A DNA stretch of 12,666 bases, from the NCBI GenBank assembly GCA_021798655.1, contig JAJZFE010000427.1, forward strand, positions 527 to 13,192. Direction: 5' to 3'. Source of the DNA: Acidobacteriota bacterium (lineage in GTDB: Bacteria; Acidobacteriota; Terriglobia; Terriglobales; Acidobacteriaceae). Position numbers and translations under genes: made by a program. Under the pieces are notes generated by a model. That model saw only the letters and a program-made list of their open reading frames with translations. It was not told the DNA's origin and ran no database searches. This document shows, one piece after another, positions 5,555 to 12,666 of the stretch; the stretch's first letter is position 1, and the number at the start of each line of letters is the position of its first letter.

Positions 5555-8500
5555 GCCCTTCACGTCCGTTTATTCTGCGTCCGGTGGCGACGTCGCTGCT
5601 GATGGCAGCGATCATGCTGGTGGGCATTGTGTGCTACCGGCAGCTGCCGGTGTCGGCGTTGCCTGAGGTGGACTATCCGACGATCCAGGTGCTGACGTTC
5701 TACCCCGGTGCGAGTCCGGATGTGGTGGCGACGACGGTGACGGCTCCGCTGGAGCGGCAGTTCGGTCAGTTGCAGGGACTCAGCCAGATGACCTCGACCA
5801 GCTCGGGGGGCACGTCGGTGATCGTGCTGCAGTTCAACCTGACGCTGGGCATGGATGTGGCCGAGGAAGAGGTGCAGTCGGCGATCAATGCCGGAGCAAG
5901 CTTTCTGCCGGCGAACCTGCCTGCGCCGCCGATCTACAGCAAGAGCAACCCGGCGGACGCGCCGATTATGACGCTTGCGGTGACGTCGAACAATATGCCG
6001 CTGCCGCAGGTCGAGGACCTGGTGGACACACGGTTGTCGCCGAAGATCTCGCAGCTACAGGGCGTGGGCCTGGTGTCGATCAGCGGCGGGCAGAAGCCGG
6101 CGGTGCGGATCCAGGCGAACCCGCAGAAGCTCTCGTCGTTCGGGCTGAACCTGGAAGACCTGCGGACCGCGCTGAGCCTGGCCAGCGTGAATGCGGCGAA
6201 AGGAAACTTCGACGGGCCGAAGCAGGACTTTCAGATTGATGCGAACGACCAGCTGGTAACAAGTGCTGACTACAAGCAGGTCGTCGTGGCGTATCGCAAC
6301 GGCGCGCCGGTGATGTTGACCGACGTGGCGAAGATCGTGAACGGCGTGGAGAACGACACGCAGGCCGCGTGGATGAACCTGACGCCTGCGGTGATTGTGA
6401 ACATCCAGCGGCAGCCGGGCGGCAACACCATTACGGTGGTGAAGAGCATCAAGGCGCTGCTGCCGCAGCTGGAGTCGAACCTGCCGGCGGGCGTGCATGT
6501 GACGACGCTGACCGATCTGACGGTGCCAATCCAGGCGTCGGTGGATGACGTCGAGTTCGAACTGCTGCTCACCATCGGGCTGGTGGTGCTGGTGATCTTC
6601 CTGTTCCTGCGGAACCTGTATGCGACGATCATTCCAAGCGTGGCGGTACCGCTGTCGCTGGTGGGCACGTTTGCGGCGATGTATGCGCTGGGCTTCAGCA
6701 TTGACAACCTGTCGATGATGGCGCTGACGATCTCGACGGGTTTTGTGGTGGACGACGCGATCGTGATGGTGGAGAACATCTCGCGTTACCTGGAAGAAGG
6801 CGACGCGCCAATGGAGGCTGCGCTGAAGGGCGCGGGCGAGATCGGGTTCACGATCATCTCGTTGACGGTCTCGTTGATCGCGGTGCTGATTCCGCTGCTG
6901 TTCATGGGCGACGTGGTGGGCCGGCTGTTCCGCGAGTTTGCGATCACGCTGGCAGTGACGATCGTGATCTCCGCGGTGGTCTCACTGACGCTGACGCCGA
7001 TGATGGCGTCGCGGATTCTGAAGCACGATCCAAAGCAGCACGAGGGCCGCTTCTACCAGGCGTCGGAGCGCGTCTTCGTTGCGATGATCGACTTCTACGG
7101 CCGCACGCTGAAGGTGGTGCTGCGGCACCAGATGGCGACGCTGATGGTCGCGCTGGTGACGCTGATTGTCACAGTGGCACTGTATGTCGTGATCCCGAAG
7201 GGCTTCTTCCCGGTGCAGGACACGGGCGTGATTCAGGGCATATCGCAGGCCGCGCAAACGGTCGGGTCAGAGGACATGGCGAAGAAACAGCAGGAGCTGG
7301 CGCAGGCAATCTTGAAAGACCCTGCGGTCGAAAGCCTGTCTTCGTTCATCGGCGCGGACGGCGTGAATACGACGTTGAACAGCGGACGATTCTCCATCAA
7401 CCTGAAGCCGTTGAATGAGCGTAGCCTCAGCGCGTCGGACGTCATCCGGCGGCTGCAGAATGAGCTGAGCAGTGTGCACGGCATCGAGCTGTACATGCAG
7501 CCAGTGCAGAACATCACGATCGACGACCGCGTGAGCCGCACCCTCTACCAGTACACGCTGGAGGATCCGGACCAGGCTGAGCTGAATCGTTGGACCGACA
7601 AGTTCGTGAAGAAGCTGGGTACGCTGCCTGAGCTGGAAGATGTGGCTACGGACCAGCAACTGGGCGGAGCGGCGGTGTACCTGACGATTGACCGTGTGAC
7701 GGCGTCGCGGCTGGGCATCTCGCCAACGACGATCGACAACACGCTGTACGACGCGTTTGGGCAGCGGCAGATCAATACGATGTACACGCAGCTCAATCAG
7801 TACCACGTGATTCTTGAGGCGGATCCTGCCTTTCAGCAGACACAGAAGAGCCTGAATGATCTGTATCTGCAGGCGAACTCATCGGCGGGCGTGAGTGGTG
7901 CGGCGGCGTCTTCGTCGTCGGGCGCGGGCTCGACTTCGGCAGGCTCGAATGCTTTGACGAGTTCGGCGAAATACACGCCGTCGTCAGGTGTGTTGACGGC
8001 CCCGGCAAGTGTGATGTCGTACACGCGTGCGTCGAACCTGACGAGCAGTTCGACGCTGAGCAACGCGATCCCGCTGGGCGCGTTTGTACGCGCGCAAGCG
8101 ACGACCGAGCCGCTGTCCATCACGCACCAGGGCCAGTTTCCGGCGATCACAGTGTCGTTCAACCTGGCGCCCGGAGCGGCGCTGGGTGGCGCGATCACCG
8201 CCGTGACAGAGGCGCAGAAAGAGTTGCAGATGCCGGCGAGCGTGGAGGCCGACTTTCAGGGCACCGCAGCTTCGTTCCGCAACTCACTGTCGAATATGCC
8301 GCTGCTGATTATTGCGGCGCTGGTGACGGTGTACATCGTGCTGGGCGTGCTGTACGAGAGCTTCATCCATCCGATCACGATTCTGTCGACGCTGCCTTCG
8401 GCCGGCGTGGGCGCGTTCATCTCGCTGATGCTGTTCCACCAGGACCTGAGCGTGGTGGCGATCATTGGACTGGTGTTGCTGATCGGCATTGTGAAGAAGA

Positions 8501-8853
8501 ACGGCATCATGATGGTGGACTTTGCGCTGGAGGCCGAACGCAAGCACGGCATGAATGCGACAGATGCGATCTATCAGGCGTGCCTGCTGCGTTTCCGGCC
8601 GATCATGATGACGACGATGGCTGCGCTGCTGGGCGGCATTCCGCTGGCGTTCGGGAGCGGAATCGGGTCGGAGCTGCGGCGTCCGCTGGGCATCACGATG
8701 GTGGGCGGGCTCCTGTTCAGCCAGGTGTTGACGCTGTATACAACGCCGGTAATCTACATCTTCTTTGACAATCTTGGTGCGCGGTTTGGGCACGGCAAGA
8801 AGGCGGGGATCGACAACCAAGGGCATGAGGCGCTGCCGCCGGAGCTGGCATGA
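5551..8853 (+). CDS. mdtB: RND efflux pump subunit, MdtB/MuxB-like, with a Ser/Ala-rich insertion
   Basis: A 1100-residue inner-membrane proton/drug antiporter. The N-terminus ([31 protein letters not shown]) and C-terminus ([32 protein letters not shown]) are MdtB signatures. Expected layout: TM1 at about 11-30, a periplasmic porter loop, TM2-6 at about 335-490, TM7 at about 528-548, a second periplasmic loop, TM8-12 at about 916-1085. Proton-relay residues equivalent to AcrB D407, D408, K940, R971 and T978 are present as D401, D402, K983, R1014 and T1021. TTG 5551 is the start: it overlaps the previous stop (TTGA), has GGGAG at 5537-5541, and the next ATG would cut into TM1. It is longer than the usual length of about 1040 because of a low-complexity Ser/Ala/Thr/Gly stretch at about 774-839. 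In E. coli MdtB pairs with MdtC in a mixed trimer that exports bile salts and novobiocin. The substrates here are unknown. Confidence 0.95.
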   Translation: MSPSRPFILRPVATSLLMAAIMLVGIVCYRQLPVSALPEVDYPTIQVLTFYPGASPDVVATTVTAPLERQFGQLQGLSQMTSTSSGGTSVIVLQFNLTLGMDVAEEEVQSAINAGASFLPANLPAPPIYSKSNPADAPIMTLAVTSNNMPLPQVEDLVDTRLSPKISQLQGVGLVSISGGQKPAVRIQANPQKLSSFGLNLEDLRTALSLASVNAAKGNFDGPKQDFQIDANDQLVTSADYKQVVVAYRNGAPVMLTDVAKIVNGVENDTQAAWMNLTPAVIVNIQRQPGGNTITVVKSIKALLPQLESNLPAGVHVTTLTDLTVPIQASVDDVEFELLLTIGLVVLVIFLFLRNLYATIIPSVAVPLSLVGTFAAMYALGFSIDNLSMMALTISTGFVVDDAIVMVENISRYLEEGDAPMEAALKGAGEIGFTIISLTVSLIAVLIPLLFMGDVVGRLFREFAITLAVTIVISAVVSLTLTPMMASRILKHDPKQHEGRFYQASERVFVAMIDFYGRTLKVVLRHQMATLMVALVTLIVTVALYVVIPKGFFPVQDTGVIQGISQAAQTVGSEDMAKKQQELAQAILKDPAVESLSSFIGADGVNTTLNSGRFSINLKPLNERSLSASDVIRRLQNELSSVHGIELYMQPVQNITIDDRVSRTLYQYTLEDPDQAELNRWTDKFVKKLGTLPELEDVATDQQLGGAAVYLTIDRVTASRLGISPTTIDNTLYDAFGQRQINTMYTQLNQYHVILEADPAFQQTQKSLNDLYLQANSSAGVSGAAASSSSGAGSTSAGSNALTSSAKYTPSSGVLTAPASVMSYTRASNLTSSSTLSNAIPLGAFVRAQATTEPLSITHQGQFPAITVSFNLAPGAALGGAITAVTEAQKELQMPASVEADFQGTAASFRNSLSNMPLLIIAALVTVYIVLGVLYESFIHPITILSTLPSAGVGAFISLMLFHQDLSVVAIIGLVLLIGIVKKNGIMMVDFALEAERKHGMNATDAIYQACLLRFRPIMMTTMAALLGGIPLAFGSGIGSELRRPLGITMVGGLLFSQVLTLYTTPVIYIFFDNLGARFGHGKKAGIDNQGHEALPPELA

Positions 8854-11800
8854 GCCTATCCACGCCGTTCATCCATCGGCCGGTCGCGACGACGCTGCTG
8901 ACGGTAGCTGTTGCGATCGCGGGCGCGATTGCGTTTGCCGTGCTGCCGGTTTCGCCGCTGCCACAGGTGGACTTTCCGACAATCTCGGTGAGCGCGGGCC
9001 TGCCGGGTGCAAGCGCGGAGATCATGGCATCGTCGGTGGCCACGCCGCTGGAACGGCAACTGGGGCACATCGCCGGGGTGACGGAGATGACCTCGTCGAG
9101 CGGGCTGGGCTCGACGAACATCACGATCCAGTTCGACCTGAGTCGCAACATTGACGGCGCGGCGCGTGATGTGGAGGCGGCGATCAATGCCGCGCGCACG
9201 TACCTGCCGGCAAACCTGCCGAGCAACCCGAGCTATCGCAAGGTGAATCCCGCAGATGCGCCGATCATGATCCTTGCGCTGACGTCGGACAAATATGGTC
9301 CGGCGCATCTGTACGATGCGGGCTCGACGATCATTCAGCAGAAGCTGTCACAGATTCAGGGCGTTGGCCAGGTGAATGTCGGCGGCGGCGCGTTGCCATC
9401 GGTACGTGTGGAGGTGAACCCGAACAAGCTGGCTGGCTACGGGTTGACGATGGCAAACCTGCAGTCGATGCTGAGCGCGCAGAACTCCGATCTGGCGCGC
9501 GGGCAAATCACCGATGGCAATGTGCGCGCGGATATTCTGGACAACGACCAGATCTCTCATGCGGCGGACTACAAGCCGCTGATCGTCGGCACCAGCAACG
9601 GCACAGCGATCCGGCTGGAGGACGTGGCCGACGTGCAGGATGCGACGCAGAACCTGCGCGCGACAGCGTTCCTGAACGGCAAACGTGCTGTACCGCTGAT
9701 CGTATTTCGGCAGCCGGGCGCGAACATCATTGAGACGGTGGATCGGATCAAGTCGGAGCTGCCGTCGATCAAGGCGTCGATACCACAGGGCATCGAGGTG
9801 ACGATTGCGTCCGACCGCACGACGACGATCCGTGCTTCGGTGAAGGATGTGGAGAGCACGCTGGTGCTTTCAATCGTGCTCGTGATCCTGGTGGTGTTCG
9901 TCTTTCTGCGGAACGTGCAGGCGACGCTGATTCCGGCGGTCGCTGTGCCGGTGTCGCTGATTGGCACGTGCGCGGTGATGTACATGCTGGACTATAGCCT
10001 GGATAACCTCTCGTTGATGGCGCTGACGATCTCGACCGGCTTTGTGGTGGATGACGCGATCGTGGTGATGGAGAACATCACGCGGCATCTTGAAGACGGT
10101 ATGGAGCCGTTTGCCGCGGCTCTGCAGGGCGCGCGCGAGATCGGGTTCACGGTGGTATCGATCAGCATCTCGCTGGTGGCGGTATTCATTCCTATCCTAT
10201 TGATGGGCGGGATTGTGGGGCGGCTGTTCCGTGAGTTTGCGGTGACGCTTTCGACGGCGATCCTGGTTTCGATGGCGATCTCGCTGACGACAACGCCGAT
10301 GATGTGCGCGTATGTCCTGCGGCACAAGAAGGAGCAGAAGCACGGCCGCGTTTACCAGTGGATGGAGAGTATCTTTGACTGGAACCTGGCGGGATATCGG
10401 CGCACGCTGAAGTGGGTACTGAATAATCCGGGTCTGATTCTGACCGTGCTGGCGTTGACGATTGTGCTGAACGTCGTGATTGCGGTGAAGATTCCGAAGG
10501 GATTTTTCCCGCAACAGGATACAGGGGTTCTTGCAGGGGGCATCCAGGGGCCGCAGGACGCATCGTTCGCGGTGATGAACGATGCGCTGGAACAGATTGT
10601 GACCACGATCAAGCGGAACCCAGCTGTGCAGAGCGTGGTCGGGTTTACAGGCAGCGGTAACGGTGGAGCGGTGTTTGTAACGCTGAAGCCTGTCGAGCAG
10701 CGCAAGGACGCTGCAACGATCATCGGTCAACTGCGCGGGCCGTTGAACCATTTGACCGGCGCTTCGACGTTTCTGCAGGCAGCGCAGGACCTGCGCATCG
10801 GCGCGCGCAACAGCAGCGCGATGTATCAGTACACGATTCAGGCAGACAACCTGGATGACCTGACGACGTGGGGCCCGAAGCTGCTGGCAGCGATGAAGCA
10901 GATTCCGGGCCTGCAGGATGTGAACACCGACCAGCAGGATGGCGGGCTCGACGACCGACTGACGTTTGATCGCGCGACAGCGGCGAAGCTGGGACTGACG
11001 TCGCAGTCGCTGGACCAGGGGCTGTACAGCGCGTTTGGCCAGTCAGAGGTTTCGGTGATCTACACGCAGCTGAATCAGTACTACGTGGTGCTGGAGTTTG
11101 CGCCGCAGTACTGGCAGTCACCACAGGGATTGAAGAGCGTCTACTTTCATCCGAGCGGAACAAGCAGTACGACCAACAGCGGGAATACGCCATTGCTGGC
11201 GATCGCAAAGTCGCAACAGGGAACAACGCCGCTGTCGTTGAACCACACAGGGTTGTTCCCATCGGTGACGGTGTCGTTCAACCTTGCGCCGGGGTATGCG
11301 CTGAGCGATGCGGTGCTTTCGATTACCCAGATGCAGCAACGTCTTGGGACACCGCTGACGGTGCACGGAGTGTTTGCAGGCACGGCAGCGGCGTATCAGG
11401 ATTCGCTTAGCTCGGAGCCGATCCTGGTGGTGACTGCGCTGTTTGCCGTGTACATCGTGCTGGGCATGTTGTACGAGAGCCTGGTGCATCCGCTGACGAT
11501 CATTTCAACGCTGCCTTCGGCGAGTGTCGGAGCGATGCTGGCGCTGCTGTTCTTCGGCGTGGATCTGAACGTGATCTCGATTATCGGGATCGTGCTGCTG
11601 ATTGGTATCGTAAAGAAGAACGCGATCATGATGATCGATTTTGCGCTGCAGGCGGAGCGCGACCAGGGCCTCTCCACCGAGGACGCGATCTTTGAAGCGT
11701 GCATGTTGCGCTTCCGTCCGATCCTGATGACGACGACCGCGGCGCTGTTTGGCGCTCTGCCACTGGCGTTCGGTACGGGTACCGGTGCGGAGCTGCGGCG

Positions 11801-11984
11801 GCCACTGGGCATCACGATCGTCGGCGGGCTGATCGTGAGCCAGTTGCTGACGCTGTATACGACGCCGGTGGTGTACCTGACGTTCGACCGGATTCGGCTA
11901 TGGGTAGAGGCGCGCCGCGCATCCGGCGGAGTGGAGACGGGCGCTCCGCACTCCGGCGGGGCTACGCCCTCGGCCATCACCTAA
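8850..11984 (+). CDS. mdtC: RND efflux pump subunit, MdtC/MuxC-like
   Basis: A 1044-residue RND pump, the probable partner of the preceding MdtB-like subunit in a heterotrimer. MdtC signatures are clear near the N-terminus: [41 protein letters not shown], and [21 protein letters not shown]7 starts near residue 525 and TM8 near 857. The proton-relay set is complete: D401 and D402 in [14 protein letters not shown]923 in [11 protein letters not shown]954 and T961 in LRFRPILMT. At the place where the MdtB-like protein has its long insertion, this one has only a short Ser/Thr-rich stretch (about 769-778), and its length is normal for the family. ATG 8850 overlaps the previous stop (ATGA) and is preceded by GGAG at 8841-8844. 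In E. coli MdtBC, MdtB is thought to do proton transfer and MdtC substrate binding; whether that split applies here is unknown. Confidence 0.95.
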   Translation: MSLSTPFIHRPVATTLLTVAVAIAGAIAFAVLPVSPLPQVDFPTISVSAGLPGASAEIMASSVATPLERQLGHIAGVTEMTSSSGLGSTNITIQFDLSRNIDGAARDVEAAINAARTYLPANLPSNPSYRKVNPADAPIMILALTSDKYGPAHLYDAGSTIIQQKLSQIQGVGQVNVGGGALPSVRVEVNPNKLAGYGLTMANLQSMLSAQNSDLARGQITDGNVRADILDNDQISHAADYKPLIVGTSNGTAIRLEDVADVQDATQNLRATAFLNGKRAVPLIVFRQPGANIIETVDRIKSELPSIKASIPQGIEVTIASDRTTTIRASVKDVESTLVLSIVLVILVVFVFLRNVQATLIPAVAVPVSLIGTCAVMYMLDYSLDNLSLMALTISTGFVVDDAIVVMENITRHLEDGMEPFAAALQGAREIGFTVVSISISLVAVFIPILLMGGIVGRLFREFAVTLSTAILVSMAISLTTTPMMCAYVLRHKKEQKHGRVYQWMESIFDWNLAGYRRTLKWVLNNPGLILTVLALTIVLNVVIAVKIPKGFFPQQDTGVLAGGIQGPQDASFAVMNDALEQIVTTIKRNPAVQSVVGFTGSGNGGAVFVTLKPVEQRKDAATIIGQLRGPLNHLTGASTFLQAAQDLRIGARNSSAMYQYTIQADNLDDLTTWGPKLLAAMKQIPGLQDVNTDQQDGGLDDRLTFDRATAAKLGLTSQSLDQGLYSAFGQSEVSVIYTQLNQYYVVLEFAPQYWQSPQGLKSVYFHPSGTSSTTNSGNTPLLAIAKSQQGTTPLSLNHTGLFPSVTVSFNLAPGYALSDAVLSITQMQQRLGTPLTVHGVFAGTAAAYQDSLSSEPILVVTALFAVYIVLGMLYESLVHPLTIISTLPSASVGAMLALLFFGVDLNVISIIGIVLLIGIVKKNAIMMIDFALQAERDQGLSTEDAIFEACMLRFRPILMTTTAALFGALPLAFGTGTGAELRRPLGITIVGGLIVSQLLTLYTTPVVYLTFDRIRLWVEARRASGGVETGAPHSGGATPSAIT

Positions 11985-11990
11985 CGCAAT

Positions 11991-11995
11991 GGAAG
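11991..11995 (+). promoter_or_regulatory. Shine-Dalgarno deciding the outer-membrane factor start
   Basis: GGAAG lies 8 nt before ATG 12004. The other in-frame ATG, at 11989, is next to this site rather than downstream of it and has no ribosome site of its own, so 12004 is preferred. Confidence 0.6.
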
Positions 11996-12003
11996 TGACG
12001 ACT

Positions 12004-12666
12004 ATGACGAAGCTACGGTATCGGGCAACACTCCTTACGGCGATGACGACACTTGGCCTTGCAGGCTGCAGAGTCGGGCCGCGGTACAGCGTACCGCCGG
12101 CGACGGCGCAGGCTCCGCCGGTGGCGTACAAAGAGGCACCAGCGGGCGATGATGCCTGGAAGGTGGCGCAGCCACAGGACGCGATGCTGCGCGGTGCGTG
12201 GTGGCAGATCTACAACGATGCCGACCTGAACGCGCTGGAGGACCGCCTGAACATCGACAACCAGACACTGAAGGTGTACTTCGCGAACTATATGCAGGCG
12301 CGGACGCTGATCGCCGAAGCGCGCTCGCAGTACTATCCAACGGTTGGCGTGGGGCCGTCGGTCACGCGCTCGCAGGGCTCGGGAAACCTGGGCAGCAATA
12401 CTGTTGGAGCGACAGGAAGCACGGGCGGTTCGCAAAGCACCTTCTTCTCGTTGCCGGCGACGGTGTCGTGGGCTCCGGACCTGTGGGGCAAGGTTCGCAA
12501 CCAGGTGAGCAACGCGCAGTTTGCGGCGCAGGCGAGTGCGGCGGACCTGGAGAATGAACGGTTGACCGAGCAGGCGAGCCTGGCTGTGTACTACTTCCAG
12601 CTGCGCGGGCAGGACGAGCTGCTGTCGCTGTACAAGCAGACGGTGGCCGCAGACCAGCAGTCGCTG
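12004..12666 (+). CDS. Outer-membrane efflux lipoprotein, NodT/OpmB (TolC-like) family, 3' end outside window
   Basis: The first 221 residues of an outer-membrane channel, open to the right edge. A lipoprotein signal is visible: basic MTKLRYR, hydrophobic core, lipobox LAGC with the lipidated Cys at residue 22. It is followed by the family pattern VGPRYSVPP, then RGAWWQIYNDADLNALEDRL, NQTLKVYFANYMQAR and ARSQYYPTVGVGPS. WAPDLWGKVRNQV and AAQASAADLENERLTEQASLAVYYFQLR give the start of the long TolC-type helices. A Gly/Ser/Thr-rich stretch (about residues 123-142) falls where the first beta-barrel hairpin and its surface loop are expected. It follows the MdtC-like gene by 19 nt, so it should complete the tripartite pump, as OpmB does in the Pseudomonas MuxABC-OpmB operon. 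About half of the usual length of 450-500 residues is present. Confidence 0.92.
   Translation, partial: MTKLRYRATLLTAMTTLGLAGCRVGPRYSVPPATAQAPPVAYKEAPAGDDAWKVAQPQDAMLRGAWWQIYNDADLNALEDRLNIDNQTLKVYFANYMQARTLIAEARSQYYPTVGVGPSVTRSQGSGNLGSNTVGATGSTGGSQSTFFSLPATVSWAPDLWGKVRNQVSNAQFAAQASAADLENERLTEQASLAVYYFQLRGQDELLSLYKQTVAADQQSL

Noticed and set aside
7861..8070. Pump gene disrupted by a mobile element or frameshift at the low-complexity stretch
   Set aside because: The frame stays open, flanking signature sequences are intact and there are no terminal inverted repeats or target-site duplications.
1..12666. tRNA, rRNA, CRISPR array, insertion sequence or integrase
   Set aside because: No cloverleaf-like segment, regularly spaced repeats, transposase motifs or rRNA signatures were seen on either strand. 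This is a reading by eye, not a model search.

Overview
The window is a GC-rich bacterial segment with every supported gene on the + strand. The proteins are those of a Gram-negative (diderm) bacterium: a tripartite RND efflux pump with an outer-membrane lipoprotein channel, an exported multihaem cytochrome c, and a Tat-exported beta-propeller. A TPR/cytochrome gene next to a CRTAC1-type (FG-GAP plus ASPIC/UnbV) gene, strong use of codons ending in G or C, and duplicated MdtB/MdtC-type pumps would fit an Acidobacteriota (Acidobacteriaceae/Terriglobia-like) genome. That placement is inferred from gene content, not from a marker gene.

Region 1 (1-4028) is a two-gene unit. The first gene enters from the left edge. 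It encodes an exported protein with five CxxCH haem-binding motifs followed by about five tetratricopeptide repeats. It is split by a perfect 50-bp tandem duplication (943-992 and 993-1042). The extra 50 bp shifts the frame and brings in a TGA at 1046-1048. Removing one copy restores a single continuous reading frame to 2130. The second gene (2127-4028) overlaps it by 4 nt and encodes a Tat-signal protein with seven Ca-binding FG-GAP/VCBS motifs and a C-terminal ASPIC/UnbV domain. Together they look like an exported module of unknown function, with the cytochrome half currently broken in this sequence.

Region 2 (4029-4285) is a 257-bp gene-free spacer holding weak hairpins and a 14-bp AT-rich palindrome (4149-4162) that could be an operator for the downstream operon.

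Region 3 (4286-12666) is an RND efflux operon in the order membrane-fusion protein (MdtA/MuxA-like), RND pump 1 (MdtB/MuxB-like), RND pump 2 (MdtC/MuxC-like), outer-membrane factor (NodT/OpmB-like lipoprotein, cut by the right edge). The first three genes overlap by 4 nt at each junction (TTGA, ATGA), and the last starts 19 nt after the MdtC-like stop with a good Shine-Dalgarno. The layout matches the Pseudomonas MuxABC-OpmB operon, and the pumps match E. coli MdtB and MdtC in sequence signature. Both pumps keep the proton-relay residues, so the transporter looks functional.

The most unusual points are the 50-bp duplication that breaks the cytochrome/TPR gene and a Ser/Ala/Thr-rich insertion of about 60 residues in the periplasmic part of the MdtB-like pump. 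I found no RNA genes, insertion sequences, CRISPR arrays or integrase-type genes.
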